Positions 17,039-25,462 of a DNA stretch of 37,822 nucleotides are shown in pieces. Numbering within the stretch: the first letter of the stretch is position 1; each line of letters opens with the position of its first letter. The stretch spans positions 1 through 37,822 of the forward strand of contig JASFME010000001.1 of the NCBI GenBank assembly GCA_050117725.1, written 5' to 3'. The stretch comes from JASFJH01 sp050117725. Lineage in GTDB: Bacteria; Pseudomonadota; Gammaproteobacteria; AKS1. Position numbers and translations under genes: made by a program. The notes under the pieces are model-generated. The model was not told where the DNA came from and made no database searches. It saw only the letters and a program-made list of their open reading frames with translations.

Positions 17039-18979
17039 ATGACCGTTTACCGACTTTGTTTCGCGAGTGTACTTGCCCTCATGCTGGGCCTGCTCAGCGC
17101 CTGCGCGGGGCGCGAACCCGCGCTGGTTACCGTCCTGCGCCCCGAGCCGGCGCAACCTCAGTTAAACCAGGCCGAGCAATACGAGGCCGCGGGCAACTGG
17201 CTGGCGGCCGCGCACAGCTGGCGCGAACTGGCCAGCAGCCAGGACTCACCGCAACGCGAAGACAGCCAGTTACGCGCGCTTGAACTGTTGTTGCGGACCG
17301 GCGCCCTCGACGAGGCCCGGCAACTGATCGGCACGATTCAGCCAGCCCAGACCGGGCAACAACTGCGTCTGCGCCTGGCACTCGCCGAACTGGCACTGGC
17401 ACGGCAGCAACCGGATGAAGCCCTCGATCTGCTGCAGGCACTCACAATCACAGAACCGGCCCAGCGCATCCGGCTTATGCAATTACGCGCCGATGCCTAC
17501 CGCCAGACCGGGCAATACCTTGAAGCCGCGCAACAACGTATCACGCTTGATCCACTGCTCGATGCGGCACAACGCGAGCAAAACCATTTTGCGATCTGGG
17601 AGGCGCTGAACAGGCTCAGCGTCACCAGGCTTGACGCGTTACTGCCGACAGCCACTGACTTCGTCCTGCGTGGCTGGCTGGAACTGGCCAGTCTGAGCAA
17701 AACGTCCACGATCGGTGGCGGGGAGCAGCGTCCGCAACTTGCCACCTGGCAGCAACGCTACCCGCAACACCCCGCCAGCCAGACCCTGCTGCTGACGCTA
17801 CGAGAACTCGAACAGAGACCCTTGCTACAGGCCGGGCAGATCGCGCTGTTGTTACCGCTGGAAGGTAAATTTCGTGAAGCCGCGCGCGCCGTGCGTGACG
17901 GTTTTTTCGCCGCCTATTATGCCGGCCCGCAGCATGCACAAAACCGCATACGCGTGTACCCCACCCGTCCGGATAACGTCAACCAACGCTATGAGCAGGC
18001 GATGCGCGACGGTGCCGGCATTGTGGTCGGGCCGCTCAACAAGGATGCCCTGCTCAACCTGCTGACCCGGCCGCAGTTCCCGGTACCGGTACTGGCACTT
18101 AACGACATCCCCGGTTATGACACGCCGACCAACCTGTATCTGTTTGCCCTGTCGCCGGAAGATGAGGCCCGTCAGGTTGCCGAACACATCTGGCTGAATG
18201 GCCACAGCCGCGGCGTTGCCCTGTACCCGCAGGGGGCCTGGGGCAAACGGCTTTTCGATGCCTTCCAGCAACGCTGGCAACAACTTGGCGGGGAACTCAT
18301 CGATGGCGTTGCCTATGACAGTGCGGGCAAGGACTTTGCCGGCCCCGTGCGCACGTTGCTGGCTATCGACGAAAGCCGCCAACGCCACCGTCGCATCGAA
18401 AACACCATGGTGCAGAAACTCAAGTTCGAGATGCGCCGGCGCCAGGATATCGATTTTGTGTTCTTCGCTGCCAACCCGACCCATGCCCGCCAGCTGCGCC
18501 CCCAGTTTGATTTCTACAACGCCGCCGGCCTGCCCCTGTACACGACCTCGCATGTGTATACGGGCAAACCCGATCGCCGCGCCGACCGCGACATGAATGG
18601 CGTTGTCTTTGGCGATATGCCCTGGACATTAAAGGCCGGCACGCCGCTGCGGCAACGCGTGCAAAACCTGTGGGCGGACCAGCGCCATGCCTATACCCGC
18701 CTGTTTGCGTTCGGCATCGATGCCTACCGCTTGTTACCGCAACTGCAACGACTCGCGCAATATCCCTTCACCCGCCTGACCGGGGCCACCGGCAGCCTGC
18801 GTATCGATGAGACCGCGCGCGTGCGGCGTGAATTGAGCTGGGCGGAATTCCGCGCCGGCACGCCGCAACTGGTGACACCGCAGGCAGTCCTGCCCGGTGA
18901 CAATGCTGACACACCGGCCAGCCAACCCGCCGAGCCGGCAACGCCGTTGCGGGTTGAACCGGTTAATGGCAGCGGCTGA
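17039..18979 (+). CDS. lpoA: Outer-membrane lipoprotein LpoA, activator of PBP1A
   Basis: LpoA (YraM/LppC family) sits in the outer membrane and reaches through the periplasm to stimulate the peptidoglycan synthase PBP1A. The 646-residue product has a lipoprotein signal ending in the lipobox LSAC (Cys22). A helical TPR-rich N-domain full of LLQA/ARQ repeats follows. The C-terminal domain has a periplasmic-binding-protein fold, from about residue 266 (QIALLLPLEGKFREAARAV), including ALNDIPGYDTPTNLYLFALSPEDEARQVAEHIW. A more upstream ATG (17000) would spoil the signal peptide. It leads the plus-strand block lpoA-yraN-diaA-dolP. Confidence 0.94.
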   Translation: MTVYRLCFASVLALMLGLLSACAGREPALVTVLRPEPAQPQLNQAEQYEAAGNWLAAAHSWRELASSQDSPQREDSQLRALELLLRTGALDEARQLIGTIQPAQTGQQLRLRLALAELALARQQPDEALDLLQALTITEPAQRIRLMQLRADAYRQTGQYLEAAQQRITLDPLLDAAQREQNHFAIWEALNRLSVTRLDALLPTATDFVLRGWLELASLSKTSTIGGGEQRPQLATWQQRYPQHPASQTLLLTLRELEQRPLLQAGQIALLLPLEGKFREAARAVRDGFFAAYYAGPQHAQNRIRVYPTRPDNVNQRYEQAMRDGAGIVVGPLNKDALLNLLTRPQFPVPVLALNDIPGYDTPTNLYLFALSPEDEARQVAEHIWLNGHSRGVALYPQGAWGKRLFDAFQQRWQQLGGELIDGVAYDSAGKDFAGPVRTLLAIDESRQRHRRIENTMVQKLKFEMRRRQDIDFVFFAANPTHARQLRPQFDFYNAAGLPLYTTSHVYTGKPDRRADRDMNGVVFGDMPWTLKAGTPLRQRVQNLWADQRHAYTRLFAFGIDAYRLLPQLQRLAQYPFTRLTGATGSLRIDETARVRRELSWAEFRAGTPQLVTPQAVLPGDNADTPASQPAEPATPLRVEPVNGSG

Positions 18980-18994
18980 AGGGGTGCCGCTGGC

Positions 18995-19354
18995 ATGGAT
19001 GCCCGACACAGACATGGCCGCGCTGCTGAACAGGCCGCCTGCGATTACCTGCAGGCGCAGGGCCTGCAACTTGTCGCCCGCAACGTCCGCCTGCGTGGTG
19101 GCGAACTCGACCTCGTCATGCGCGAAGGTGACAGTCTCGTGTTCGTCGAGGTACGCTATCGACGTCGGAACCGCTATGGCTCGGCGGCAGAAAGTGTTGA
19201 TCGGCGCAAACAACAGCGCCTGATCACCGCCGCCCATCGCTACCTGCAGCAACATGATCCGGCGCAGCAGTATGCAGCGCGCTTCGATGTCGTTACCATG
19301 CGCGATGCCGAGGGTGAAACACTTGAATGGCACCGTAATGCCTTCGAGGCATAG
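18995..19354 (+). CDS. yraN: UPF0102 protein YraN (endonuclease-like fold)
   Basis: This 119-residue protein belongs to the widespread UPF0102 family, which resembles Holliday-junction resolvase-type nucleases; no function is firmly established. The conserved core is visible: GRAAEQAACDYLQAQG, VARNVRLRGGELDLVMREGDSLVFVEVRYRR (with the GELD and VFVEV nuclease-like acidic residues) and KQQRLITAAHRYL. It starts 15 bases after lpoA and is followed by the SIS-domain gene, as in E. coli yraM-yraN-yraO. Confidence 0.93.
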   Translation: MDARHRHGRAAEQAACDYLQAQGLQLVARNVRLRGGELDLVMREGDSLVFVEVRYRRRNRYGSAAESVDRRKQQRLITAAHRYLQQHDPAQQYAARFDVVTMRDAEGETLEWHRNAFEA

Positions 19355-19389
19355 CCCACAGACATTTTTGAAGCAGTGGAGAATATCAG

Positions 19390-19986
19390 TTGGATCCGGT
19401 AACACGTATTCGTCAACAGTTCACAGACAGCATCGAGACCAAACAACAGGCCATTGATGCATTAACACAGCCGATTGCCGCCGCGGCCGATGCCCTGTGC
19501 AAGGCCTTGCAAAACGGCGGCAAGATCATGAGTTGCGGCAACGGTGGTTCGGCTGCCGACGCCCAGCACTTTTCATCGGAACTGCTTAACCGTTTTGAAA
19601 TGGAGCGGCCGGGACTGCCGGCGATCGCCCTGACCACCGACTGTTCCACGCTGACCTCGATCGCGAACGATTATGCCTTTAACGAGGTATTCGCCAAACA
19701 GGTACGTGCGCTTGGCCGCGAAGGTGACGTCCTGCTGGCGATTACCACGAGTGGCAACTCGGAGAATGTTGCTCACGCCGTTCGTGCTGCACATAAATGC
19801 GGTGTCGTGGTTATTGCCCTGACGGGGCGCAATGGTGGCGAAATCGCGGAACTTGTTAACGCAACTGATATCGAAATCCGTGTACCTGCTGATTCGACCG
19901 CGAGAATTCAGGAAGTACACCTGTTGATCATTCACTGCCTGTGTGATCTGATCGATCACCAAATGTTCGGGGAGAACAACACATGA
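19390..19986 (+). CDS. gmhA: SIS-domain phosphoheptose isomerase (GmhA/DiaA family)
   Basis: The position, between yraN and dolP, is that of E. coli diaA, whose product binds DnaA. GmhA itself isomerises sedoheptulose 7-phosphate for LPS heptose synthesis. The 198-residue protein has the SIS sugar-phosphate loop SCGNGGSAADAQHFSSEL and ITTSGNSENV. It keeps the two catalytic residues of GmhA (E64 and H182 here), which as I recall are replaced in E. coli DiaA, so real isomerase activity is plausible. The start is TTG (19390) with GGAG eight bases upstream. The stop overlaps the next start as ATGA. Either function, or both, could apply. Confidence 0.85.
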   Translation: MDPVTRIRQQFTDSIETKQQAIDALTQPIAAAADALCKALQNGGKIMSCGNGGSAADAQHFSSELLNRFEMERPGLPAIALTTDCSTLTSIANDYAFNEVFAKQVRALGREGDVLLAITTSGNSENVAHAVRAAHKCGVVVIALTGRNGGEIAELVNATDIEIRVPADSTARIQEVHLLIIHCLCDLIDHQMFGENNT

Positions 19987-20576
19987 AGCCCGTAATTCGT
20001 ACTGCCAGTTTGTTATGCCTGCTGGCCACGGCCGTCAGCCTGCAAGGCTGTGCCGAAATGGTCGTCGGTGGTGCGGCCGCCGGTGCCACCGTCGCGCATG
20101 ACCGCCGCACCCCCGGTACCTTTGTCGATGACGAACTCATCGAGTTGAAAGCCGCCGGCAAGCTTTCCGATGACAAGGAACTGGCCGAGCAGACACACAT
20201 AAATGTGACCTCGTATAACAACATCATCCTGCTCAGCGGTGAAGTACCGAACGAAACCCTGCGTTCGCGCGCCGCCTCCCTCGTGCGCCCGATTCCGAAA
20301 GTGCGCCAGGTACACAACGAACTTGTCATCGCCGCGCCAAGCTCGTTGCTGACACGCACCAGTGACAGCTGGATCACGACCAAGGTCAAGACCAGTCTGT
20401 TCGGTATCAAGAATATGCCGGGTTTTGATCCCACCCGTGTCAAGGTCGTGTCGGAAAACGGCACCGTGTTTCTTATGGGGATCGTACGTCGCGTTGAAGC
20501 CGATAAAGCCACCGATGTCGCGCGCCGTGTCGCCGGCGTACAACGCGTGGTGAAACTGTTTGAATACCTCGACTGA
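19983..20576 (+). CDS. dolP: BON-domain outer-membrane lipoprotein (DolP/YraP)
   Basis: DolP is an outer-membrane lipoprotein with two BON domains that binds anionic phospholipid and supports envelope integrity at the division site. The 197-residue product has a signal peptide with lipobox LQGC (Cys23) and two BON repeats: one around THINVTSYNNIILLSGEVPNE (about 70-110), the other around VKVVSENGTVFLMGIVRRVEADKA (about 150-190). The start overlaps the isomerase stop (ATGA). Its end overlaps the next gene, glcD-like, by 17 bases. Confidence 0.92.
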   Translation: MKPVIRTASLLCLLATAVSLQGCAEMVVGGAAAGATVAHDRRTPGTFVDDELIELKAAGKLSDDKELAEQTHINVTSYNNIILLSGEVPNETLRSRAASLVRPIPKVRQVHNELVIAAPSSLLTRTSDSWITTKVKTSLFGIKNMPGFDPTRVKVVSENGTVFLMGIVRRVEADKATDVARRVAGVQRVVKLFEYLD

Positions 20577-21957
20577 TCTGCCGACCGGTTTCCTCGACAG
20601 TCTCGCGCAGATCGTCAATGCCGACGATCTGCTCACTGAAGTTTCCGAGTGCTGGGCCTACGGTTACGATAACAGCCGCCGGCATGCGCCGCCGGCTGCC
20701 GTCGTGTTTGCGCGCACCCACGAACAGGTTGCCGCGATCGTCAGGCTTTGCCATGCACGGCATATTGCGATCGTCGCCCGCGGCCGCGGTACCGGCACAA
20801 CCGGTGCGACCGTGCCGCTCAACGGCGCAATCGTGTTGTCGCTCGAACGCATGAACAGCATCATCGAGGTCGATCCCGACAACCGTATGATTCGGGTAGA
20901 ACCGGGCGTTACCAATGCCGAGGTACAACAGGCCGCCGCCAAACACGGTTTTTTCTGGCCGCCTGATCCGACCAGCGCGGCCGTCTGCACAATAGGTGGC
21001 AACCTCGCTTACAACTCGGCGGGGCCACGCGCGGTCAGATACGGCACGCCACGCGACAACACGCTCAGCCTTAAAGCTGTTACCGGCACGGGCGAGACCC
21101 TCATGACCGGTACACGCACGACGAAGGGCGTGGTCGGTTACGATCTGACGCGCCTCTTGATCGGTTCGGAAGGCACACTCGCGATCATCACCGAGGCGAG
21201 CCTGAAACTGACACCGCTGGCCGAGGCCAAACGCACCATGCAGGCTATCTACCGTGATATCGACAGTGCGGCACGCGCCGTGTCGGCAATCATGGCGCAA
21301 CCGGTCACGCCCTGTGCGCTCGAATTCATCGACCACAACGCGATCGACATGATCCGTCACTATTCGGAAGCCACCCTGCCTGAACATGCCGGCGCCTTGC
21401 TAATGATCGAGGTCGATGGTCCCGAAAGCGCCATGCAAGACAGTATTGCCCACATCGAACAGGCAGCGAACAATGATGGTCTGGTCGAATTCAAGGTTGC
21501 CTGGACGACAGCCGAGGTCCAGGCCCTGTGGGCTACGCGCAAGGCGCTTTCACCAGCATTGCGGAACATCGCGCCGAAGAAGATCAATGAAGATGTGGTC
21601 GTGCCGGTGTCACGCCTGCCCGAGTTGATTAACGGTCTGGATAAACTTGCCAGCCGGTATGACATCAAGATCGTGAATTTCGGTCATGCCGGAAATGGCA
21701 ATATCCATGTCAACCTGCTCATCGATCCGGACGACCCGCGCCAGCGCGATGCGGCCGGGCAGTGCCTCGACGGTGTATTTTCACTGGTACTTGAACTTGA
21801 CGGTACTCTGTCCGGTGAACACGGTGTGGGCCTGGAGAAACGGGATTTTGTGGGTCGCGAACTGGACAGCGTGTCACTCGGCCTCATGCGCGCCATCAAG
21901 CAACAGTTCGATCCCAACGGTATTTTAAACCCTGGCAAGAGCCTGCCGAACATCTAG
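20560..21957 (+). CDS. FAD-linked 2-hydroxyacid dehydrogenase (GlcD/D-lactate dehydrogenase family)
   Basis: This 465-residue flavoprotein belongs to the VAO/GlcD family, which oxidises D-2-hydroxyacids such as D-lactate, glycolate or D-2-hydroxyglutarate. The FAD-binding domain shows VARGRGTGTTGATVPLNGAIV and the segment TIGGNLAYNSAGPRAVRYGT. The C-terminal part has FGHAGNGNIHVNLLIDP (metal/substrate histidines) and LSGEHGVGLEKRDFV, and ends GILNPGKSLP. The start is TTG inside the last codons of dolP, so it is probably read from the same mRNA. The substrate cannot be told from sequence. No GlcE or GlcF partner is adjacent, which favours a single-subunit enzyme. Confidence 0.85.
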   Translation: MNTSTDLPTGFLDSLAQIVNADDLLTEVSECWAYGYDNSRRHAPPAAVVFARTHEQVAAIVRLCHARHIAIVARGRGTGTTGATVPLNGAIVLSLERMNSIIEVDPDNRMIRVEPGVTNAEVQQAAAKHGFFWPPDPTSAAVCTIGGNLAYNSAGPRAVRYGTPRDNTLSLKAVTGTGETLMTGTRTTKGVVGYDLTRLLIGSEGTLAIITEASLKLTPLAEAKRTMQAIYRDIDSAARAVSAIMAQPVTPCALEFIDHNAIDMIRHYSEATLPEHAGALLMIEVDGPESAMQDSIAHIEQAANNDGLVEFKVAWTTAEVQALWATRKALSPALRNIAPKKINEDVVVPVSRLPELINGLDKLASRYDIKIVNFGHAGNGNIHVNLLIDPDDPRQRDAAGQCLDGVFSLVLELDGTLSGEHGVGLEKRDFVGRELDSVSLGLMRAIKQQFDPNGILNPGKSLPNI

Positions 21958-21963
21958 CGCTTG

Positions 21964-22866
21964 CTACTGCGCCTCTACCTTGTTATTTCCTTCATGGAAG
22001 ATTTTCAGGGACGAGCGAAGACTCTCTTTTTCAGGGATCCCCTCTTTCATATCGAGCAGCTGGCCATCTTTATAGAACAGCAGGGTTGGCACACCGAGAA
22101 TCTGCCGTTCCAGTTCAGGCATCACCGTGACAAGCCGCAGAATGTTGTTGGTAGATTCACCGATATCAATAAAAAGGTAGAACAATGGCTCGTCATGCTG
22201 CGCGAGCACATCACTGACGATCTTCTCCGCCTCGCGACAGGGAGCACACCATGACTGCGAGGAAGATATATTGATCAGCACCGGAGTTTTTGCATTGACA
22301 ACGTACCTTTCGTAAGCAAATTTATTGAACTTTGCCACATCAACCCGCCCTTTTTTAACCTGCTCCGTTGGCTGCGGGGGCTTGCTGGCGTTCTTCCCGG
22401 GGATGCCAGGCTTGCGGTTCAAGGTTGACTTGATATAGTTCTGCAGGTTGGCAGCCGTTGTCATATGCATACCTGATGCCGACACCACGCGCTCGCCATC
22501 GCGGAACATAATAAAATAGGGTACACCCTTGATAGCGTATTGTCCGGCCAGTGGCATATGATAGATGATGTTTACTGTGGCGAACCTGGCGCGACCTGCA
22601 AACCCGGGAGCAACACTGTGCAATAATTTTTCTACGTTGGCGCATGCCGGGCACCTGTCTTGCGGTGCAGTGAACAGGACATATAGTGGCAACTCGCTCG
22701 TTTCCACGACCTCTTCGAACGTTTTCACACCAAGAATTTTTTCAACAATCGCCGGATCCGGCCCCGTTGCTGCTGCTTCGACAGCATTAACCTGCGCAGC
22801 ACAAACAGACAGGAGAAGAAAAGCCAATATGGGTTTGAAGCTCTGATTGTAGTAACGAAGTAACAT
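21964..22866 (-). CDS. Periplasmic protein with two thioredoxin-like domains
   Basis: From the ATG at 22866 the product is about 300 residues with an N-terminal signal peptide (ILAFLLLSVCAAQVNA). Two thioredoxin-like domains follow. The first has CPAC (C72, C75) and a cis-proline GVPYFIMF. The second has WCAPC (C207, C210) and GVPTLLFYKDGQ. A Pro/Lys-rich linker (KPPQPTEQVKKG) separates them. Each has a complete CxxC, so both could be redox active in the periplasm, for instance in disulfide reduction, isomerisation or cytochrome maturation. I do not recognise a named family with this layout. It is convergent with the glcD-like gene, which ends six bases away. Codon use is more A/T-rich than the core genes. 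Confidence 0.8.
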   Translation of the reverse strand: MLLRYYNQSFKPILAFLLLSVCAAQVNAVEAAATGPDPAIVEKILGVKTFEEVVETSELPLYVLFTAPQDRCPACANVEKLLHSVAPGFAGRARFATVNIIYHMPLAGQYAIKGVPYFIMFRDGERVVSASGMHMTTAANLQNYIKSTLNRKPGIPGKNASKPPQPTEQVKKGRVDVAKFNKFAYERYVVNAKTPVLINISSSQSWCAPCREAEKIVSDVLAQHDEPLFYLFIDIGESTNNILRLVTVMPELERQILGVPTLLFYKDGQLLDMKEGIPEKESLRSSLKIFHEGNNKVEAQ

Positions 22867-23020
22867 ATGCATTCTTCAAGGGTGAGTGATTCGGGTTTCA
22901 AACCAGACATTAAGCCGTAACCTGTCAAGGCAGTAGTGCAAGAAAAACGCTATGGATATGCCTGGCGTATTCTATCCATTTATAAATATTGGCTCCCTGT
23001 TCTTTTTTACGGGAAAATCA

Positions 23021-23037
23021 ATCGGGTCAGGCCCGAC
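23021..23037 (-). terminator. Possible weak terminator after the SulP gene
   Basis: The minus strand has TCGGG-CCTGA-CCCGA followed by TTGATTTT. The stem is five pairs and the U-run is short and interrupted. It lies about 60 bases past the dauA-like stop, in the 227-base gap before the thioredoxin gene, which otherwise shows nothing recognisable. Confidence 0.3.
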
Positions 23038-23099
23038 AGATTTCGCCAGAGTCAGGTGCCCGCCGGATCTCATATGTTTCTTCCGTGCGGCAATGATTG

Positions 23100-24791
23100 T
23101 CAGAGCATCTTTCTGGCCTTATCCAGAGCATCGTCCATCGTCCTGGAAAAATGGATTTTTCCTATTCTGGTTCGCAACCCCGCGCGCCTGAGTTTCAGAA
23201 TCATACGTGGTTCCAGGTTATTTATCACAAGACCCACACCATTGATGGCAAGATCCCTGATAATGGATTCCATTGCCACGATAGCGCTCATGTCAATCAT
23301 GGTAACTTCGGACATATCAAATACCACAACACGAACATCCGGGGTAATACTGGTGATATTATGCATTGCCTTCTGTGCCGAACCGAAAAACAGGGGACCA
23401 TTGATGTCATAAATCGCGATCTCTTTCGGAAGATCGGTATCATGTTCATGCTCCATGTGAACAAACTTGCTCTCTGTCAGCTTGATGCTTCTGCGTATAA
23501 AAAGAACTGCTGCAAGTCCCATACCCACGGCAACCGCAATGGTCATATCGAAAATGATAGTGAGAAAGAAACAGGTCAGTAATGCCAGGATGTCATCTCG
23601 CGGAGCAATTTTCATGACACGCACAAAATGTTTTGCTTCACTCATATTCCATGCCACCATGAGCAACAGTGCGGCCATAGAGGCCATCGGAATATAGGCG
23701 AGCAAAGGAGTAAGGGAAAGCATCGCGATAAGGATAAAAAGGCTGTGCACCACCGAGGAAAGCGGCGAAGTACCTCCGGCCCTTATGTTCGCCGCAGTTC
23801 TGGCGATGGCGGCTGTCGCAGGAATACCTCCGAACAGGGGAACAACCATATTACCAAGACCCTGACCGACAAGTTCATCATTAGGGTTGTGTTTTTTCCC
23901 CGACATGCCGTCACCTATGACGGCACACAACAGTGATTCGAGCGAGCCCAGTACGGCTATCGTGATAGCTGACGCAAGTAATGTATTTACCAACCCGAAA
24001 CTGATACCAATCGGCTCACCATCAGCGCCCGGCAAGTTCCACGGCCATTCAAAGGACGGCAGAACAGGAGGAATACCGCTTCCCATAATGCCATCGATTT
24101 CATAGTGGAAGCGGCTGCCAATGGTGGCCACGGAAAAATCATTACTGATCAGCCCCAGACTCCAGGCGAGGATCGAACCCACCAACAGTGCAACGAGATG
24201 CCCCGGAATTCTCGAATGCAGCCGGGACCAGGCAATCAATATGCCCAGGGTAATGGCACCAATCAGCGTTTCCTGAAAATTGATTGTTGACAAGGACTGC
24301 AGTATTAAAAGCAGCTTATCGACAAAGTGACCACCTGCCAGTTCAATATTCAGGCCAAGAAAGTCTTTTATCTGCAAGCCCGCAATGACAACCCCGATAC
24401 CGGCGGTAAAACCCACGGTGACCGGATAAGGCACAATTTCAATAAACCGTCCAAGCCGGGCGATACCCATAACGAAAAGAATAATACCCGCCATAAACCC
24501 GCTGACCAGTAAGCCACCAAGTCCGTATTGATGCACGATCGGTAACAACACGACGACAAAGGCCGCAGTGGGGCCGGAGATATTAACCTTAGACCCTCCC
24601 GTCAGACTGACCACGATACCCGCAAAAATTGCGGTGTACAGGCCATGCTGGGGAGGGACGCCACTGGCGATTGCCAGCGCCATGGAAAGCGGCAGCGCAA
24701 TAACCCCAACAGTTAAACCCGCCATTAAATTCGATTGAAAGCTTGCCAGCGAGCGTTCAGTTTTTAGTGATTTTCTTAATGCTGAAAACAT
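23100..24791 (-). CDS. dauA: SulP-family anion transporter with STAS domain, DauA-like
   Basis: The protein is about 563 residues from MFSALRKSLKTE. It has a SulP transport domain of many membrane helices, then a cytoplasmic STAS domain (FDMSEVTMIDMSAIVAMESI). Segments such as NISGPTAAFVVVLLPIVHQ, GFTAGIGVVIAGLQIKDFLG, FGGIPATAAIARTAANIRAG and AALLLMVAWNMSEAKH closely resemble E. coli DauA, a C4-dicarboxylate transporter; other SulP proteins carry sulfate or bicarbonate. The true substrate is not decided by sequence. An open frame continues upstream to 24872, overlapping the cytochrome gene, but its residues do not look like a SulP N-terminus. It lies 44 bases downstream of that gene, likely in one transcript. 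Confidence 0.88.
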   Translation of the reverse strand: MFSALRKSLKTERSLASFQSNLMAGLTVGVIALPLSMALAIASGVPPQHGLYTAIFAGIVVSLTGGSKVNISGPTAAFVVVLLPIVHQYGLGGLLVSGFMAGIILFVMGIARLGRFIEIVPYPVTVGFTAGIGVVIAGLQIKDFLGLNIELAGGHFVDKLLLILQSLSTINFQETLIGAITLGILIAWSRLHSRIPGHLVALLVGSILAWSLGLISNDFSVATIGSRFHYEIDGIMGSGIPPVLPSFEWPWNLPGADGEPIGISFGLVNTLLASAITIAVLGSLESLLCAVIGDGMSGKKHNPNDELVGQGLGNMVVPLFGGIPATAAIARTAANIRAGGTSPLSSVVHSLFILIAMLSLTPLLAYIPMASMAALLLMVAWNMSEAKHFVRVMKIAPRDDILALLTCFFLTIIFDMTIAVAVGMGLAAVLFIRRSIKLTESKFVHMEHEHDTDLPKEIAIYDINGPLFFGSAQKAMHNITSITPDVRVVVFDMSEVTMIDMSAIVAMESIIRDLAINGVGLVINNLEPRMILKLRRAGLRTRIGKIHFSRTMDDALDKARKML

Positions 24792-24835
24792 CAGAATTAT
24801 TGCTCTCCGAACCTGTTTATTCAGGCAAGTTATCG

Positions 24836-25267
24836 TTACCTGATACGATAACCTGAGTGGCAGGCAACGCATGCAGATGTAACCTCGGAAAGTATTCTGT
24901 ATGACTCCGGCAATTCACCTTCCTGGACTTTTACAGCAAATCGACTTGCCGCTTTATGCATACCTGTGCCCGCCTGACGCATCCCCTCGGGCATGAATTT
25001 TGACATATGGCTTGCCCCATGCGACTCAAGCGAACTCATGCCCAGGCGATACTCGGCTATCTCTGCGGCCTCATCCAGTTCACCACTACTCATACTGATC
25101 AGAATTTCATTAACCGCCGCCAAATGATCACGCATATTTGCCAACATGTGTTGCTGCATCATTTCTGGCAGTTCAACCAGTTGCCTGCCATCATCGTCAG
25201 CGACCGATGTCGTGCTTACTGGCATCAACAGAATTACAGCTGCTAACAGTTTTGGTTTTTTGATCAT
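24836..25267 (-). CDS. Periplasmic cytochrome c'-like monohaem protein
   Basis: This 143-residue protein has a signal peptide (LLAAVILLMPVSTTSVA), a helical body, and a single haem-binding CVACH near the C-terminus (about 133-137) followed by SGYRIR. A CxxCH at the end of a four-helix bundle is the cytochrome c' / c556 pattern. Such proteins bind electrons or gases such as NO, though no role can be fixed here. Methionines are frequent in the helices (EMMQQHMLANMRDHLAAVNEI). It precedes the SulP transporter on the same strand, which is an unusual partner. Confidence 0.75.
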   Translation of the reverse strand: MIKKPKLLAAVILLMPVSTTSVADDDGRQLVELPEMMQQHMLANMRDHLAAVNEILISMSSGELDEAAEIAEYRLGMSSLESHGASHMSKFMPEGMRQAGTGMHKAASRFAVKVQEGELPESYRILSEVTSACVACHSGYRIR

Positions 25268-25462
25268 TTCGGTTCTCTATATTGTTATGTTTCCTGACAA
25301 TCGAGCCATCCACAGCAACAGGAATAATACGATACTTTACTCTTGCCTTGAATATTCGCCATCATTTTTCACGCCCCTATACCTCTGAAAACACCGGCAG
25401 GCAACCCGAATAAAAAGCAAGGCATCAGACTGTCTGTATAACTATGCTTTAGTAGATTTATT

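Noticed and set aside
20473..21387. 304-codon minus-strand frame opposite dolP and the glcD-like gene
   Set aside because: Antisense shadow of two genes with clear lipoprotein and flavoprotein motifs.
24792..24872. 27-residue N-terminal extension of the SulP protein overlapping the cytochrome gene
   Set aside because: SulP proteins begin like the segment from 24791; the extension overlaps the cytochrome stop and has no family likeness.
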